Numbered from the stretch's first letter, positions 1 to 6,393 are shown. The stretch: DNA of 6,393 nt from CAZESH01 sp964514665 (GCA_964514665.1 CAZESH010000256.1:1-6393); one strand, 5' to 3'. The notes: generated by a model not told the origin, from the letters alone. A program made the numbers and translations.

Positions 1-164
1 GCGTAGAGCATATGGATGAAGTGATTTTTGTGGAGAACGGCAAAATCGAAATGAGAGGGACCCATGCCGAATTAATCGCTGAAGTTCCGCGGTACCGCCG
101 ATTATATGAGCTGGATCGGCCTGAAAAAGGGTTTCATGCCGTTCTCAATGGATCCGTCAGTTAA
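1..164 (+). CDS. cydC: ABC exporter ATPase/permease, C-terminal fragment (CydC-like)
   Basis: Reading from base 3 gives 53 residues and a TAA stop at 162-164; the 5' part of the gene lies outside the window. The fragment starts with VEHMDEVIFVENGKIEMRGT, the stretch after the H-loop of an ABC nucleotide-binding domain (the D-E-hhhh-ENGKI strand followed by G-T-H-A-E-L). It then runs into RYRRLYELDRP, a C-terminal signature I associate with CydC, the subunit of the heterodimeric CydDC thiol (glutathione/cysteine) exporter needed for cytochrome bd assembly. In this family the protein is an N-terminal six-helix membrane domain fused to the ATPase, so only the last tenth or so is seen. Another MsbA/LmrA-type exporter half is the main alternative. 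Its last 8 bp overlap the 3' end of the oppositely transcribed regulator gene, and no terminator is visible after it. Confidence 0.72.
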   Translation, partial: VEHMDEVIFVENGKIEMRGTHAELIAEVPRYRRLYELDRPEKGFHAVLNGSVS

Positions 165-1545
165 TGCTTCCTCCGCGAAATTCGGAGGGAGAGCGGCCAA
201 CGCGTTCGCGAAACAACCTGCTGAAATATTTCTCGTCCTCAAAGCCGGTCTTGGAAGCGATCTCGTAAATCGGGATGCCCGTTTCCAGCAGCAGCGTCTT
301 GGCTCGCTCGATCCGCATGCGGCGCAGCCGCTCGCCAAAGGATTCGCCGGCGAATTTGGCGAAGCACTGGCTGAAATAGCTGCGGCTCATATTGACATGC
401 GCAGAAACTTCCCTTTGATTGATTTTCTTCCCTGCATGCATCCGCATGAAATCCATCGCACGGATGAGGCAGTAAAGCACTTCTCTGGACATGCCCAAAT
501 CGATCATTCTGGCCTTCACGCCGTCGGAAAATCGGCGCAGCCAAGCTTTCCAGTCCGACCAGGTGCGATTGTGATCAAGCTCATCTGCAAGCATCCCTGC
601 ATCCTCGCTAATCAACAGCGCCTCCTCCCAATTGCTCCGCAGCCAATCGCCGAACCGCATGAACACTTCGGGATCGGGACGCTGTTCAGGGATCGTTTGC
701 AGCAAAATTTCCCTTTCTCCAGCATACAGCGTCCATTTCAATTCATAAAGCATCGATTCGACTTCCGCCGTTCCCAAAGCTTTAAGACCGAGCAGCTCGT
801 CATAACCGATCTTGGACCATCCGGTCGATTCCTCGGCATAGAACAACAGTGTCTCAAGGTTATCCTCTACCGTCCGCTTGATATCCTCCAGCTGCCGCTC
901 CTTCAAATCGGTCAACAAAGCAGCTTGCCACCGCGGATTCACATGCTCGCGAAGCTCAAGAGCCAATTCCTCCTGCGGGATCGGATGAATCAGCGGCACC
1001 AGCCAAAAATCGTCCCATTCCAGCACAGTGTTTTTCTGAACGATCGGAAGGCGGTACAGCTCGCCGCCTTTCAAGTCGGCAGCTTTTGCACGGAACAAGA
1101 TCGCATCCACGGACGGAAAGCGTTTTTCCTGCTTGATTGCATGATAAACGATGCGGCTGCCTTCTTCCCATTCGATCCGCTCGATGATCCGGCGCATGAC
1201 CTTCTCCACGCTTTCCATCTCCAGCAATGTTTTGACGATATAATCGATTGCGCCGAGACGAAGCGCTTGTTGAATAAAATCGAATTCATGGTGACAGGTC
1301 AGTACGACGGAATGAATATGGGGATATTGCCGCCTGACCTGCTCAAGCAAATCGAAGCCGGACATCCCGGGCATCGTAATATCCGCAAACAATAGATCCA
1401 CTTCGGTTTGTTCCAGCAGCTCCAGAGCGGATTTTCCGTCCCCTGCCTCGCCAACGATTACAATGCCATATGAAGACCAGTCGATTAACGAGATGAATCC
1501 TTTTCGAACCAGTCTCTCATCGTCTACTACCATGGCCTTAATCAT
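157..1545 (-). CDS. Two-component response regulator, AraC-type DNA-binding (YesN family)
   Basis: This 462-residue cytoplasmic transcription factor is presumably phosphorylated by the kinase encoded just upstream. Residues 1-120 form a receiver domain: acidic pocket D8/D9, phospho-acceptor D55 (in FADITMPGMSG), T83 and K105. Residues 125-350 are a poorly conserved linker typical of YesN-like regulators. Residues 353-462 are an AraC/XylS domain with two helix-turn-helix motifs, about 375-398 (INQREVSAHVNMSRSYFSQC) and 424-450 (IPIYEIASKTGFEDEKYFSR). Length and architecture are normal for the family. The ATG at 1543-1545 has a near-perfect SD (AAGGAGGA, 1551-1558) lying inside the end of the kinase gene, so the start is secure and translation is probably coupled. 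Odd point: K105 is followed by Thr where most receivers have Pro. The likely target is the adjacent sugar-transporter promoter (inference). Confidence 0.93.
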   Translation of the reverse strand: MIKAMVVDDERLVRKGFISLIDWSSYGIVIVGEAGDGKSALELLEQTEVDLLFADITMPGMSGFDLLEQVRRQYPHIHSVVLTCHHEFDFIQQALRLGAIDYIVKTLLEMESVEKVMRRIIERIEWEEGSRIVYHAIKQEKRFPSVDAILFRAKAADLKGGELYRLPIVQKNTVLEWDDFWLVPLIHPIPQEELALELREHVNPRWQAALLTDLKERQLEDIKRTVEDNLETLLFYAEESTGWSKIGYDELLGLKALGTAEVESMLYELKWTLYAGEREILLQTIPEQRPDPEVFMRFGDWLRSNWEEALLISEDAGMLADELDHNRTWSDWKAWLRRFSDGVKARMIDLGMSREVLYCLIRAMDFMRMHAGKKINQREVSAHVNMSRSYFSQCFAKFAGESFGERLRRMRIERAKTLLLETGIPIYEIASKTGFEDEKYFSRLFRERVGRSPSEFRGGSIN

Positions 1546-3301
1546 GGAAATCCTCCTTGACTTTTTTCGGAATGATGATGGTAATCACCGTGCCCGCGCC
1601 AACTTCGCTTTCAATCTTAAACTTCATCTGCCCGTTATAATAATGGCTCAGCATCCGGTTTACATAGGAAAGTCCGATCCCCATACCGCGGTTCCTGGCA
1701 TCATTGTCATCCGCCAGCATCCGCTGGATCGTCGATGCATCCAGGCCTGCGCCGTTATCTTCCACCCGCAGCTTCACCTCATGGGTCCCCTGCAGACCGA
1801 TCGTGATATCGATCCGTCCGTTTCGTTCACTCATCCCGTGGTAGATCGCATTTTCCACCAAAGGCTGAAGCAAGAAACGAGGGACGGCGACAGCCAATAT
1901 TTCCTCTTCCACCTGAAGGTGAAAATCAAATTCGTAATCATAGCGGATTTGCTGCAGCTCCATATAGTTGCGCAGCGCCTCGATTTCTTCGCGTATCGTG
2001 ACGATCAGGCTTTGCTTGCCCAGATTATACTGCAGAACCTTCACGAGCAGCGTGACCAGCCTGTCAATTTCCTTTTGTCCGTTCATGCGGGCCAGCCATT
2101 GCACCGTATTCAAGGTGTTGTGCAGGAAATGGGGATTGATCTGATTTAAAAGCTTCTCGATCGTAAGCGCGCTCTTCTGTTTTTCATTGTGTGACACTGT
2201 GTCGATCAATTCATTGATCTTGAGCTTCATCTTCTGAAAATTCCGCAGCACAAAATCAAATTCCATGACATTCGTGAAAGCGACCGGGGCGGTCGTGTTC
2301 TCGGCCATGCGCATGATTTCCAGGTTGACGTTGCGCAGCGGATGGTACACCTTTTTCCAGATTAAAAATGCAAGCAAAACGGCAAATCCCAAAGTCATCA
2401 CCAGCAAAATCAGCATGTTGCGAAACCACGAGTAAATCTCGCTGTTGAAAGTCGTTCTGCGCACAGCGGCCAACAATTTCCAGCCTTGCGGACTCGTATA
2501 GCGAAAAAGATAATAGCCTCCCGATTCAAATTGCGCTTCATGCGAATTTTGCCGTACCGCGCTCAAGACTTCCGCAGGCAATTCGGAATCTTCGACATAA
2601 GTGATCTGATTGTTTTCATTCACCAGCAGATGGGATACTTTCATGCCAAAGGAGTTTTTATCAATGATGCTGCGGAACAGATTGTAATTCGTTTCCAGAT
2701 AAACGAACAGCTTCTGATTGCCGTCCACGTGAATTTCCCGCTGTTCGGAAAAGACGATATTGTCGCTGATGTTGTAAAACGTGCGATGCGGCCCGTAGTA
2801 AACGGCTCCGTTGTACTGTATAAAAGCGGGCAGATGGCTAAGGTCGAAATTTCGCTTCAGATTCAAATTGGTAAAAAGCACAGGGTCGTCTGCCGTAGGT
2901 GAAATATAGGCGGTTAACCCGAGAAAAGGATTTGTGAAATTCACCAGATTGATTTTCTCGTTAATCGAAGTCATCAGCTGCGATTTCTTGTAAACATCCT
3001 TTTCCCGCATGAAATCCGTAACCTCGGCAACAATCTGACCGTCTAAAGCAAACTGCTTTGAAGCGAAGTCCAAATTGTTGATCGCGTTCTCCAAGCTGGC
3101 CGCTTCTAGATTCAGGCTTGAAGTGATCCCGCTTTGAATCTTTCCGGCAAGAATGGAATAAGTGGAAAAATAGGTAAGAACGCCGACCAGAACGAGAGGC
3201 AGCAGGCTTCCGAGCATCAGGTAGAAAACCAGTGTGCGCCGCAAGGACCGGACCGCGTAACGGTTGCGTAGAAACAATGGCCGGAGCAAAGATCGATCCA
3301 C
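1538..3301 (-). CDS. Sensor histidine kinase, YesM family
   Basis: This 587-residue membrane kinase pairs with the downstream AraC-type regulator. A basic N-terminus is followed by a membrane helix at about 24-47. An extracytoplasmic sensor region of about 240 residues (50-292, probably dCache-like) comes next, then a second helix at about 296-315, a HAMP-like segment to about 368, and the catalytic core. The core shows the YesM/LytS-type His box (NQINPHFLHNTLN, acceptor H391), an N box with N484 in PLVENAIYHG, the ATP-lid glycines DNGAGLD (515-521) and GMGIGLSYV (539-547). All key residues are present, so it should be active. The stop overlaps the regulator start by 8 bp, a sign of translational coupling. 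The start chosen is GTG at 3299-3301. No in-frame ATG occurs until M29, which would cut into the first membrane helix. The SD-like GAGGGA (3302-3307) touches the GTG, so the exact start is less certain than the gene; TTG at codon 5 is an alternative. The ligand cannot be read from sequence. Confidence 0.93.
   Translation of the reverse strand: MDRSLLRPLFLRNRYAVRSLRRTLVFYLMLGSLLPLVLVGVLTYFSTYSILAGKIQSGITSSLNLEAASLENAINNLDFASKQFALDGQIVAEVTDFMREKDVYKKSQLMTSINEKINLVNFTNPFLGLTAYISPTADDPVLFTNLNLKRNFDLSHLPAFIQYNGAVYYGPHRTFYNISDNIVFSEQREIHVDGNQKLFVYLETNYNLFRSIIDKNSFGMKVSHLLVNENNQITYVEDSELPAEVLSAVRQNSHEAQFESGGYYLFRYTSPQGWKLLAAVRRTTFNSEIYSWFRNMLILLVMTLGFAVLLAFLIWKKVYHPLRNVNLEIMRMAENTTAPVAFTNVMEFDFVLRNFQKMKLKINELIDTVSHNEKQKSALTIEKLLNQINPHFLHNTLNTVQWLARMNGQKEIDRLVTLLVKVLQYNLGKQSLIVTIREEIEALRNYMELQQIRYDYEFDFHLQVEEEILAVAVPRFLLQPLVENAIYHGMSERNGRIDITIGLQGTHEVKLRVEDNGAGLDASTIQRMLADDNDARNRGMGIGLSYVNRMLSHYYNGQMKFKIESEVGAGTVITIIIPKKVKEDFHD
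1551..1558 (-). promoter_or_regulatory. Ribosome binding site of the response regulator gene
   Basis: AAGGAGGA on the - strand lies 5 nt before the ATG at 1545, within the last codons of the kinase gene. Both the match and the spacing are close to ideal. It fixes the regulator start and indicates that ribosomes finishing the kinase can restart on the regulator. Confidence 0.85.
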
Positions 3302-3329
3302 TCCCTCGTCTTGGGTTATGATTGGATCT

Positions 3330-3338
3330 ATTATAACA
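3330..3338 (-). promoter_or_regulatory. Candidate extended -10 promoter of the kinase/regulator pair
   Basis: The - strand reads TGTTATAAT, an exact sigma-A -10 hexamer (TATAAT, 3330-3335) preceded by the extended TGn element (3336-3338). No convincing -35 hexamer is found at 16-18 bp spacing; the sequence there is CCATTA or similar. Extended -10 promoters can do without a good -35, especially with an activator. Transcription would start near 3323, giving a leader of about 22 nt before the kinase GTG. This would let the sensor pair be expressed independently of the upstream transporter genes. Confidence 0.6.
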
Positions 3339-3360
3339 TGCCGCTGACCGCTTAATGGAC

Positions 3361-3384
3361 GTTTATTCCGATATGAATGTAAAC
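3361..3384. promoter_or_regulatory. Imperfect 24-bp dyad, candidate operator
   Basis: Perfect 5-bp outer arms (GTTTA and TAAAC) flank a symmetrical ATAT centre; the two 5-bp stretches between them do not match. The site lies just upstream of the candidate -10 promoter, at about -38 to -61 from the predicted transcription start, where activators commonly bind. A chance occurrence of arms this short cannot be excluded, and AraC-type regulators more often bind direct repeats. Confidence 0.3.
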
Positions 3385-3391
3385 GCCCCGC

Positions 3392-3412
3392 ACCCGGGAG
3401 ACAACCCCAAGT
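3392..3412 (-). other. Weak hairpin downstream of the lipoprotein gene
   Basis: On the - strand ACTTGGGG and TCCCGGGT can pair over 8 bp around a 5-nt loop, but three of the pairs are G-U and no T-tract follows. It begins about 18 bp after the lipoprotein stop codon. It is not a standard intrinsic terminator. It could still protect the 3' end of the transporter mRNA or reduce read-through into the kinase gene. This assignment is tentative. Confidence 0.2.
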
Positions 3413-3430
3413 ACGGGAACGTTCGATTCG

Positions 3431-5242
3431 TTATTGCGAGGCCATCGCTTTCCAAACCGTATTCTTGGTTTGTTCCAGCTCCCAGTTCACGACATCGTCA
3501 TAACCGAGACCTTTGGCTTTGGCGACCATTTGCTGCTTTAGTTTGTTGTAGGCGGCATCGTTTTTGGCGAACACCATTTTCCAAGAATATTCCTTGATGA
3601 CTTTGCCGACTTCGCTCTGCTTTTGTTTGATATCCGAGGAAGCCTGCGCAGGAGCTTTTCCCGTAAAGACAGGCGCTTGCACCGCCACCATATTGTGCTT
3701 GACGAAGTAATCCTTCGGCGTCAATACGCCCATCACATCGCGCCAGCTTTTATCGACCGGATTCGGCTGGTGCTTCAGCGTGGAGGTCCATAAATTATAG
3801 TCGTACGGCTCTCCCGTTTGCGGATTGGTCATCGAAAGCTTGATCGTCGTATTGTTGATTTGATTCGTGCCGTCCTTGAACGTGCCGCCTCCGTATTGGT
3901 CCGGCACCGCTTCCGCGTTGGCGGGCAGCGCCTTCCAGCCATAATCCGTAACGAAAGGTTTGCCGTCTTTATCCAGATCCCAAGCCAAGCCTTTCGGGCC
4001 GTAGTTTGATTCCATAATGCCTTCAGGCGTGTACAGCCAATTCACGAATTGCATGATGCGGGCCGGATCCTTGGCCTTTGATCCAATCGCCCACACCCGA
4101 ACGCCGCCGTATGGGTTTTGTCCATACGAGAACACCTTCTCATCCTGGAACGGCACCAGCTCGAAGCCTTTTCCTTTGGCCGTATTTTCCGGCGTGTTGT
4201 ATACATTGTCCAACCAAGGGAATTGCGAGAAAAATATTTGGCCGTCCTTGAACTTGTTCGATGCATCGGAGAATTTCTGCGTCAGCGAATCGGGATCCAG
4301 CAGACCCATCTGGTTCGCTTTATAGTAAAATTGCAGGCCCTGCATATAGTAGCTGTTGTCATCGAGCAGCCCTTGATATTTCGGCTCGGTTGCAGAGGTG
4401 AGGATTAAATCGCCGGGATTGAAGCCGTCCCCTTCTTCATAGCCGTAAAATTGGGAGGTGACTTTGGCCAGCGTCATGAAGTCGCCGTCCCAGTCGGACC
4501 ATAGCGAGAATCCGTATGTCGGGCGGCCGGAATCGCTTTTCGGCTGCAATTGCTGCATTTTCTTCATTAAGGGCAGGTAGTCGTCCAGCGTTTTGATCGG
4601 CGGGCTGCCCAGCTTTTGATACAAGTCCCAACGGATGTCCGGACCGAATACCATCTGCGCGCCTTCGGATGGGCCATTGCCGCTGCCGACGTCATGACCG
4701 ATGCCGTAAACCGCCTTGCCGCCGCCAAATTGCTGCTTGTTGGCATCAATCGCTTGAGCGGCATTTTTCATAATATCCTGGCCGTATTTATCCAATAATC
4801 CGTTCTTCGTCCAGTCCTGCAGCAGTCCGGCTTTGATCGCATCCTGATAATCTTTGCCGTTGCTGCCGAATACTACGAGGTCGCCCATATTGCCGGAAGC
4901 CATCATCGTGGCGATTTTTTGCTCGCCGCCGGCCAAGTTGGAAGCAATGATATTCAGCTTGATGTTGAACTTATCCTTGATCAGTTTTGCAAACCAGCCC
5001 GGCTGCTGTCCGGCATAGTTGGCCAGCATCGAGAATACCGAAATCGTCAGCTCCGGTTGGCTGGCAGCGCCCGTGTCTTTGGAACCGCCGTCACTTTTGA
5101 CAGTGGTCGAGCCCCCGGCATTATCCGTTGCCGTGCTTGTACTTGGATTGGATTGCGCATTGCTGCCGCCGCATGCCGACAGGAACACCAGCATGGCGAT
5201 AATCAGAAGTGCGACAGCCGACCATTTTTTCCCTTTTAACAT
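3431..5242 (-). CDS. Extracellular solute-binding lipoprotein of a sugar ABC importer (LplA-like)
   Basis: This 603-residue lipoprotein should be anchored outside the membrane and deliver a carbohydrate to the two permeases encoded upstream. Residues 1-23 are a lipoprotein signal peptide: positive MLKGKKW, a hydrophobic core, then the lipobox LSAC with the lipidated Cys at 24. Residues 25-63 are a Ser/Thr/Gly-rich linker. The mature domain starts around ELTISVF (64-70) and fits the family 1 solute-binding fold, with typical segments such as GDLVVFG and, later, the YTPEG motif (ARIMQFVNWLYTPEGIMESN). Many aromatic residues suggest a sugar ligand. It is longer than classic maltose-binding proteins (about 400 residues) but normal for the LplA/YtcQ-like group in Paenibacillus. 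The ATG at 5240-5242 is supported by an SD at 5252-5259. The gene sits 81 bp after the permease, the usual permease-permease-binding protein order. The exact ligand is unknown. Confidence 0.93.
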   Translation of the reverse strand: MLKGKKWSAVALLIIAMLVFLSACGGSNAQSNPSTSTATDNAGGSTTVKSDGGSKDTGAASQPELTISVFSMLANYAGQQPGWFAKLIKDKFNIKLNIIASNLAGGEQKIATMMASGNMGDLVVFGSNGKDYQDAIKAGLLQDWTKNGLLDKYGQDIMKNAAQAIDANKQQFGGGKAVYGIGHDVGSGNGPSEGAQMVFGPDIRWDLYQKLGSPPIKTLDDYLPLMKKMQQLQPKSDSGRPTYGFSLWSDWDGDFMTLAKVTSQFYGYEEGDGFNPGDLILTSATEPKYQGLLDDNSYYMQGLQFYYKANQMGLLDPDSLTQKFSDASNKFKDGQIFFSQFPWLDNVYNTPENTAKGKGFELVPFQDEKVFSYGQNPYGGVRVWAIGSKAKDPARIMQFVNWLYTPEGIMESNYGPKGLAWDLDKDGKPFVTDYGWKALPANAEAVPDQYGGGTFKDGTNQINNTTIKLSMTNPQTGEPYDYNLWTSTLKHQPNPVDKSWRDVMGVLTPKDYFVKHNMVAVQAPVFTGKAPAQASSDIKQKQSEVGKVIKEYSWKMVFAKNDAAYNKLKQQMVAKAKGLGYDDVVNWELEQTKNTVWKAMASQ

Positions 5243-5251
5243 TGGTTTGGT

Positions 5252-5259
5252 TCACCTCT
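5252..5259 (-). promoter_or_regulatory. Ribosome binding site of the lipoprotein gene
   Basis: AGAGGTGA on the - strand lies 9 nt before the ATG at 5242. It supports this start and the intact signal peptide that follows. Confidence 0.75.
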
Positions 5260-5287
5260 TCAATTTATTTGGTTGATAAGTTTAGCG

Positions 5288-5312
5288 CTTCGACTTGTCA
5301 CCTCCCCCGAAG
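5288..5312 (-). other. Small inverted repeat with an orphan Shine-Dalgarno in its loop
   Basis: In the 81-bp gap between the second permease gene and the lipoprotein gene, the - strand has CTTCG (5308-5312) and CGAAG (5288-5292), which can pair around a 15-nt loop. The loop holds GGAGGTGA (5298-5305), a perfect SD with no ATG, GTG or TTG at a usable distance downstream. It sits about 56 bp before the lipoprotein start. The rest of the gap contains only the functional lipoprotein SD. The stem is short, so the structure is tentative. Confidence 0.3.
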
Positions 5313-5323
5313 GAATGAGAAAT

Positions 5324-6217
5324 TCAGCCCTTGATGGCTCCAATCATAATGCCTTTCACAAAAAAGCGTTGAAAGAACGGATAAACCAGCAGGATCGGCG
5401 TCACGACGATCATCGAAACGGTCGTACGAATCGACGTCGGCGTCGCCATATTGGCCAAATTCAGATTGGCTGCGCCATGCGAGCTCTTCATCAGCTGGGC
5501 GAGCGACGTCGCTTCATTCATATAGCGATACAGAATGAACTGCAGCGTGAACAGCTTGTCATTGGTCATCAGAAAAAGCGTATCGGTAAAGGCATTCCAT
5601 TGACCGACCGCGGAGAAGATCGTGATTGTCGCCAAAATCGGCATGATCAGCGGCACGATAATCTTCGAGAATATGATCAGATAACCGGCTCCGTCGATTT
5701 GCGCCGATTCCTGCAAAGCGATCGGGGTCGATTCCACGAAGGTCTTGACGAGAATAATAAAGAACGGCGAGACGATACCGGGCAAAATGTAGGCGAGAAA
5801 ATTATTGGTCATGCCCAAGTGCAGCATGGTAATGTACCAGGGAATCAAGCCGGCATTGAAATACATGGTGATGACCAGGAAGCGGTACCAAATTCTGCGG
5901 CCCCACATTTCATTCTTGGTGAACACATACCCCAAAAAGGCGGAACCGGCCACTGTAAGCGCCGTTCCGAGAACGGTTCGGCTGAGTGAAACAAAAGCGG
6001 CCAGCACCAATCCGGGCAGCTGCAGCACTTGAACGTAGTTGTCGAAATGAATCCCCTTCGGATAAAACATCACCAATCCCCTGCTGCTCAGGTCGTTGTT
6101 GCTGATCGTGTTGATGAACAAATAGTAAAAGGGGAAAATACAGGCTAAGGTAAACAAAGCGAATACGGTGTAATTAAGGATCGAGAACAGACTGAATCGC
6201 GTTTTTGCTGCCTCCAT
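5324..6217 (-). CDS. Carbohydrate ABC transporter permease (LplC/YtcP-like, CUT1 type)
   Basis: This 297-residue inner-membrane protein is one half of the translocation channel of the sugar importer. About six membrane helices are visible (roughly 15-36, 69-99, 110-130, 139-160, 187-206 and 267-284). The cytoplasmic EAA loop reads ESAQIDGAGYLIIFSKIIVP (170-189), with the conserved D-G-A core that docks on the ATPase. The C-terminus FVKGIMIGAIKG matches the usual V-K-G-h-h-h-G-u-h-K-G ending of this subgroup, so the protein is complete and of normal length. The ATG at 6215-6217 has an SD (AGAGGAG, 6226-6232) at 8 nt spacing. It starts about 30 bp after the first permease gene and is followed by the lipoprotein gene, consistent with a single operon. 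The substrate is not deducible beyond a probable oligosaccharide. Confidence 0.95.
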   Translation of the reverse strand: MEAAKTRFSLFSILNYTVFALFTLACIFPFYYLFINTISNNDLSSRGLVMFYPKGIHFDNYVQVLQLPGLVLAAFVSLSRTVLGTALTVAGSAFLGYVFTKNEMWGRRIWYRFLVITMYFNAGLIPWYITMLHLGMTNNFLAYILPGIVSPFFIILVKTFVESTPIALQESAQIDGAGYLIIFSKIIVPLIMPILATITIFSAVGQWNAFTDTLFLMTNDKLFTLQFILYRYMNEATSLAQLMKSSHGAANLNLANMATPTSIRTTVSMIVVTPILLVYPFFQRFFVKGIMIGAIKG

Positions 6218-6225
6218 TCCGGATG

Positions 6226-6232
6226 CTCCTCT
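6226..6232 (-). promoter_or_regulatory. Ribosome binding site of the second permease gene
   Basis: AGAGGAG on the - strand lies 8 nt before the ATG at 6217, inside the 30-bp gap between the two permease genes. It supports the chosen start. Confidence 0.75.
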
Positions 6233-6247
6233 CTTGTAAGTGGCGGA

Positions 6248-6393
6248 TTATATAATGCTCTCTCCGCGGAATAATTTGGACAGGCCGTTTGCGGCGAACA
6301 GCAGGAAGATGCTGATCAGCGACTTCAACAGGCTGACCGCAGTCGAAAAAGAAAAATTAGAATTCAGCATTCCGATGTTATAGACATACAGAT
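6248..6393 (-). CDS. Sugar ABC transporter permease, C-terminal fragment (LplB-like)
   Basis: The last 47 residues and TAA stop (6248-6250) of a gene that begins outside the window. They include YVYNIGMLNSNFSFSTAVSL, then a final hydrophobic helix and ANGLSKLFRGESII. The Y-x-Y-x-x-G-x-x-x-x-x-F-S-x-x-x-A-x-x-L pattern and the N-x-x-S-K ending are hallmarks of LplB/YtcP-partner CUT1 permeases, the first of the two membrane subunits in these cassettes. It lies 30 bp ahead of the second permease gene on the same strand, so the two are co-transcribed and presumably form a heterodimer. The operon promoter must lie further upstream, beyond 6393. Confidence 0.88.
   Translation of the reverse strand, partial: LYVYNIGMLNSNFSFSTAVSLLKSLISIFLLFAANGLSKLFRGESII

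Noticed and set aside
89..98. A 10-bp perfect palindrome, GCGGTACCGC.
   Set aside because: It has no loop to form a hairpin, lies in coding sequence (codons for P-R-Y-R) and is explained by chance and codon use.
174..210. An inverted repeat CGCGAA / TTCGCG considered as a terminator for the cydC-like gene.
   Set aside because: The loop is 25 nt, no T-tract follows on either strand, and it lies within the coding end of the regulator.
106..1395. A 429-codon open frame on the + strand opposite the response regulator gene.
   Set aside because: Its translation shows no recognisable domain and it lies wholly antisense to a clear receiver/AraC gene. It looks like a frame kept open by codon usage on the other strand.
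1463..2149. A 228-codon open frame on the + strand opposite the kinase catalytic domain.
   Set aside because: It is antisense to conserved kinase motifs (His box, N box, glycine boxes) and shows no own domain.
3379..3392. A half match to a CcpA catabolite (cre) site, TGTAAACG followed by CCCCGC.
   Set aside because: Only the left half matches; the right half lacks the symmetric bases needed for CcpA binding.
5273..5989. A 238-codon open frame on the + strand opposite the second permease gene.
   Set aside because: The protein is Arg/His/Gln/Asp-rich and low in structure, as expected for the antisense of a membrane protein gene; no SD or domain supports it.

Overview
The window looks like chromosomal DNA of a Paenibacillus-type Firmicute. 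The evidence is a strong Gram-positive Shine-Dalgarno (SD) sequence before most genes, a YesM/YesN-type two-component pair, an Lpl-type sugar importer cassette (permease, permease, lipoprotein) and moderate GC content. The genus is inferred from gene order and protein style; no database search was possible.

Layout from left to right. Bases 1-164 on the + strand are the 3' end of an ABC exporter ATPase/permease gene that most resembles CydC. Everything else lies on the - strand and reads right to left. First comes the C-terminal end of an LplB-type sugar permease (6248-6393, cut by the window edge). Next are a complete LplC/YtcP-type permease (5324-6217), a 603-residue extracytoplasmic solute-binding lipoprotein (3431-5242), a membrane sensor histidine kinase (1538-3301) and an AraC-type response regulator (157-1545). 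The gaps are short: about 30 bp between the permeases, 81 bp before the lipoprotein gene and 129 bp before the kinase gene. The kinase and regulator genes overlap by 8 bp. The regulator gene and the cydC-like gene overlap tail to tail by 8 bp.

How the genes fit together (inference from families). The lipoprotein captures a carbohydrate, probably an oligosaccharide, outside the membrane. The two permeases form the channel. No ATPase gene for this importer is visible, so a shared MsmX-type ATPase encoded elsewhere probably powers it. The kinase senses the ligand, directly or through the loaded lipoprotein. It phosphorylates the regulator, which then switches on the transporter promoter outside the window to the right. 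A good extended -10 box in front of the kinase gene suggests the sensor pair also has its own promoter.

I saw no RNA genes, CRISPR arrays, insertion sequences or attachment sites. The window is a recognisable transport and sensing locus rather than a new system. The points worth checking are a dyad upstream of the kinase promoter, the odd kinase start site, an orphan SD before the lipoprotein gene, an atypical receiver-domain motif and the overlapping convergent gene ends.
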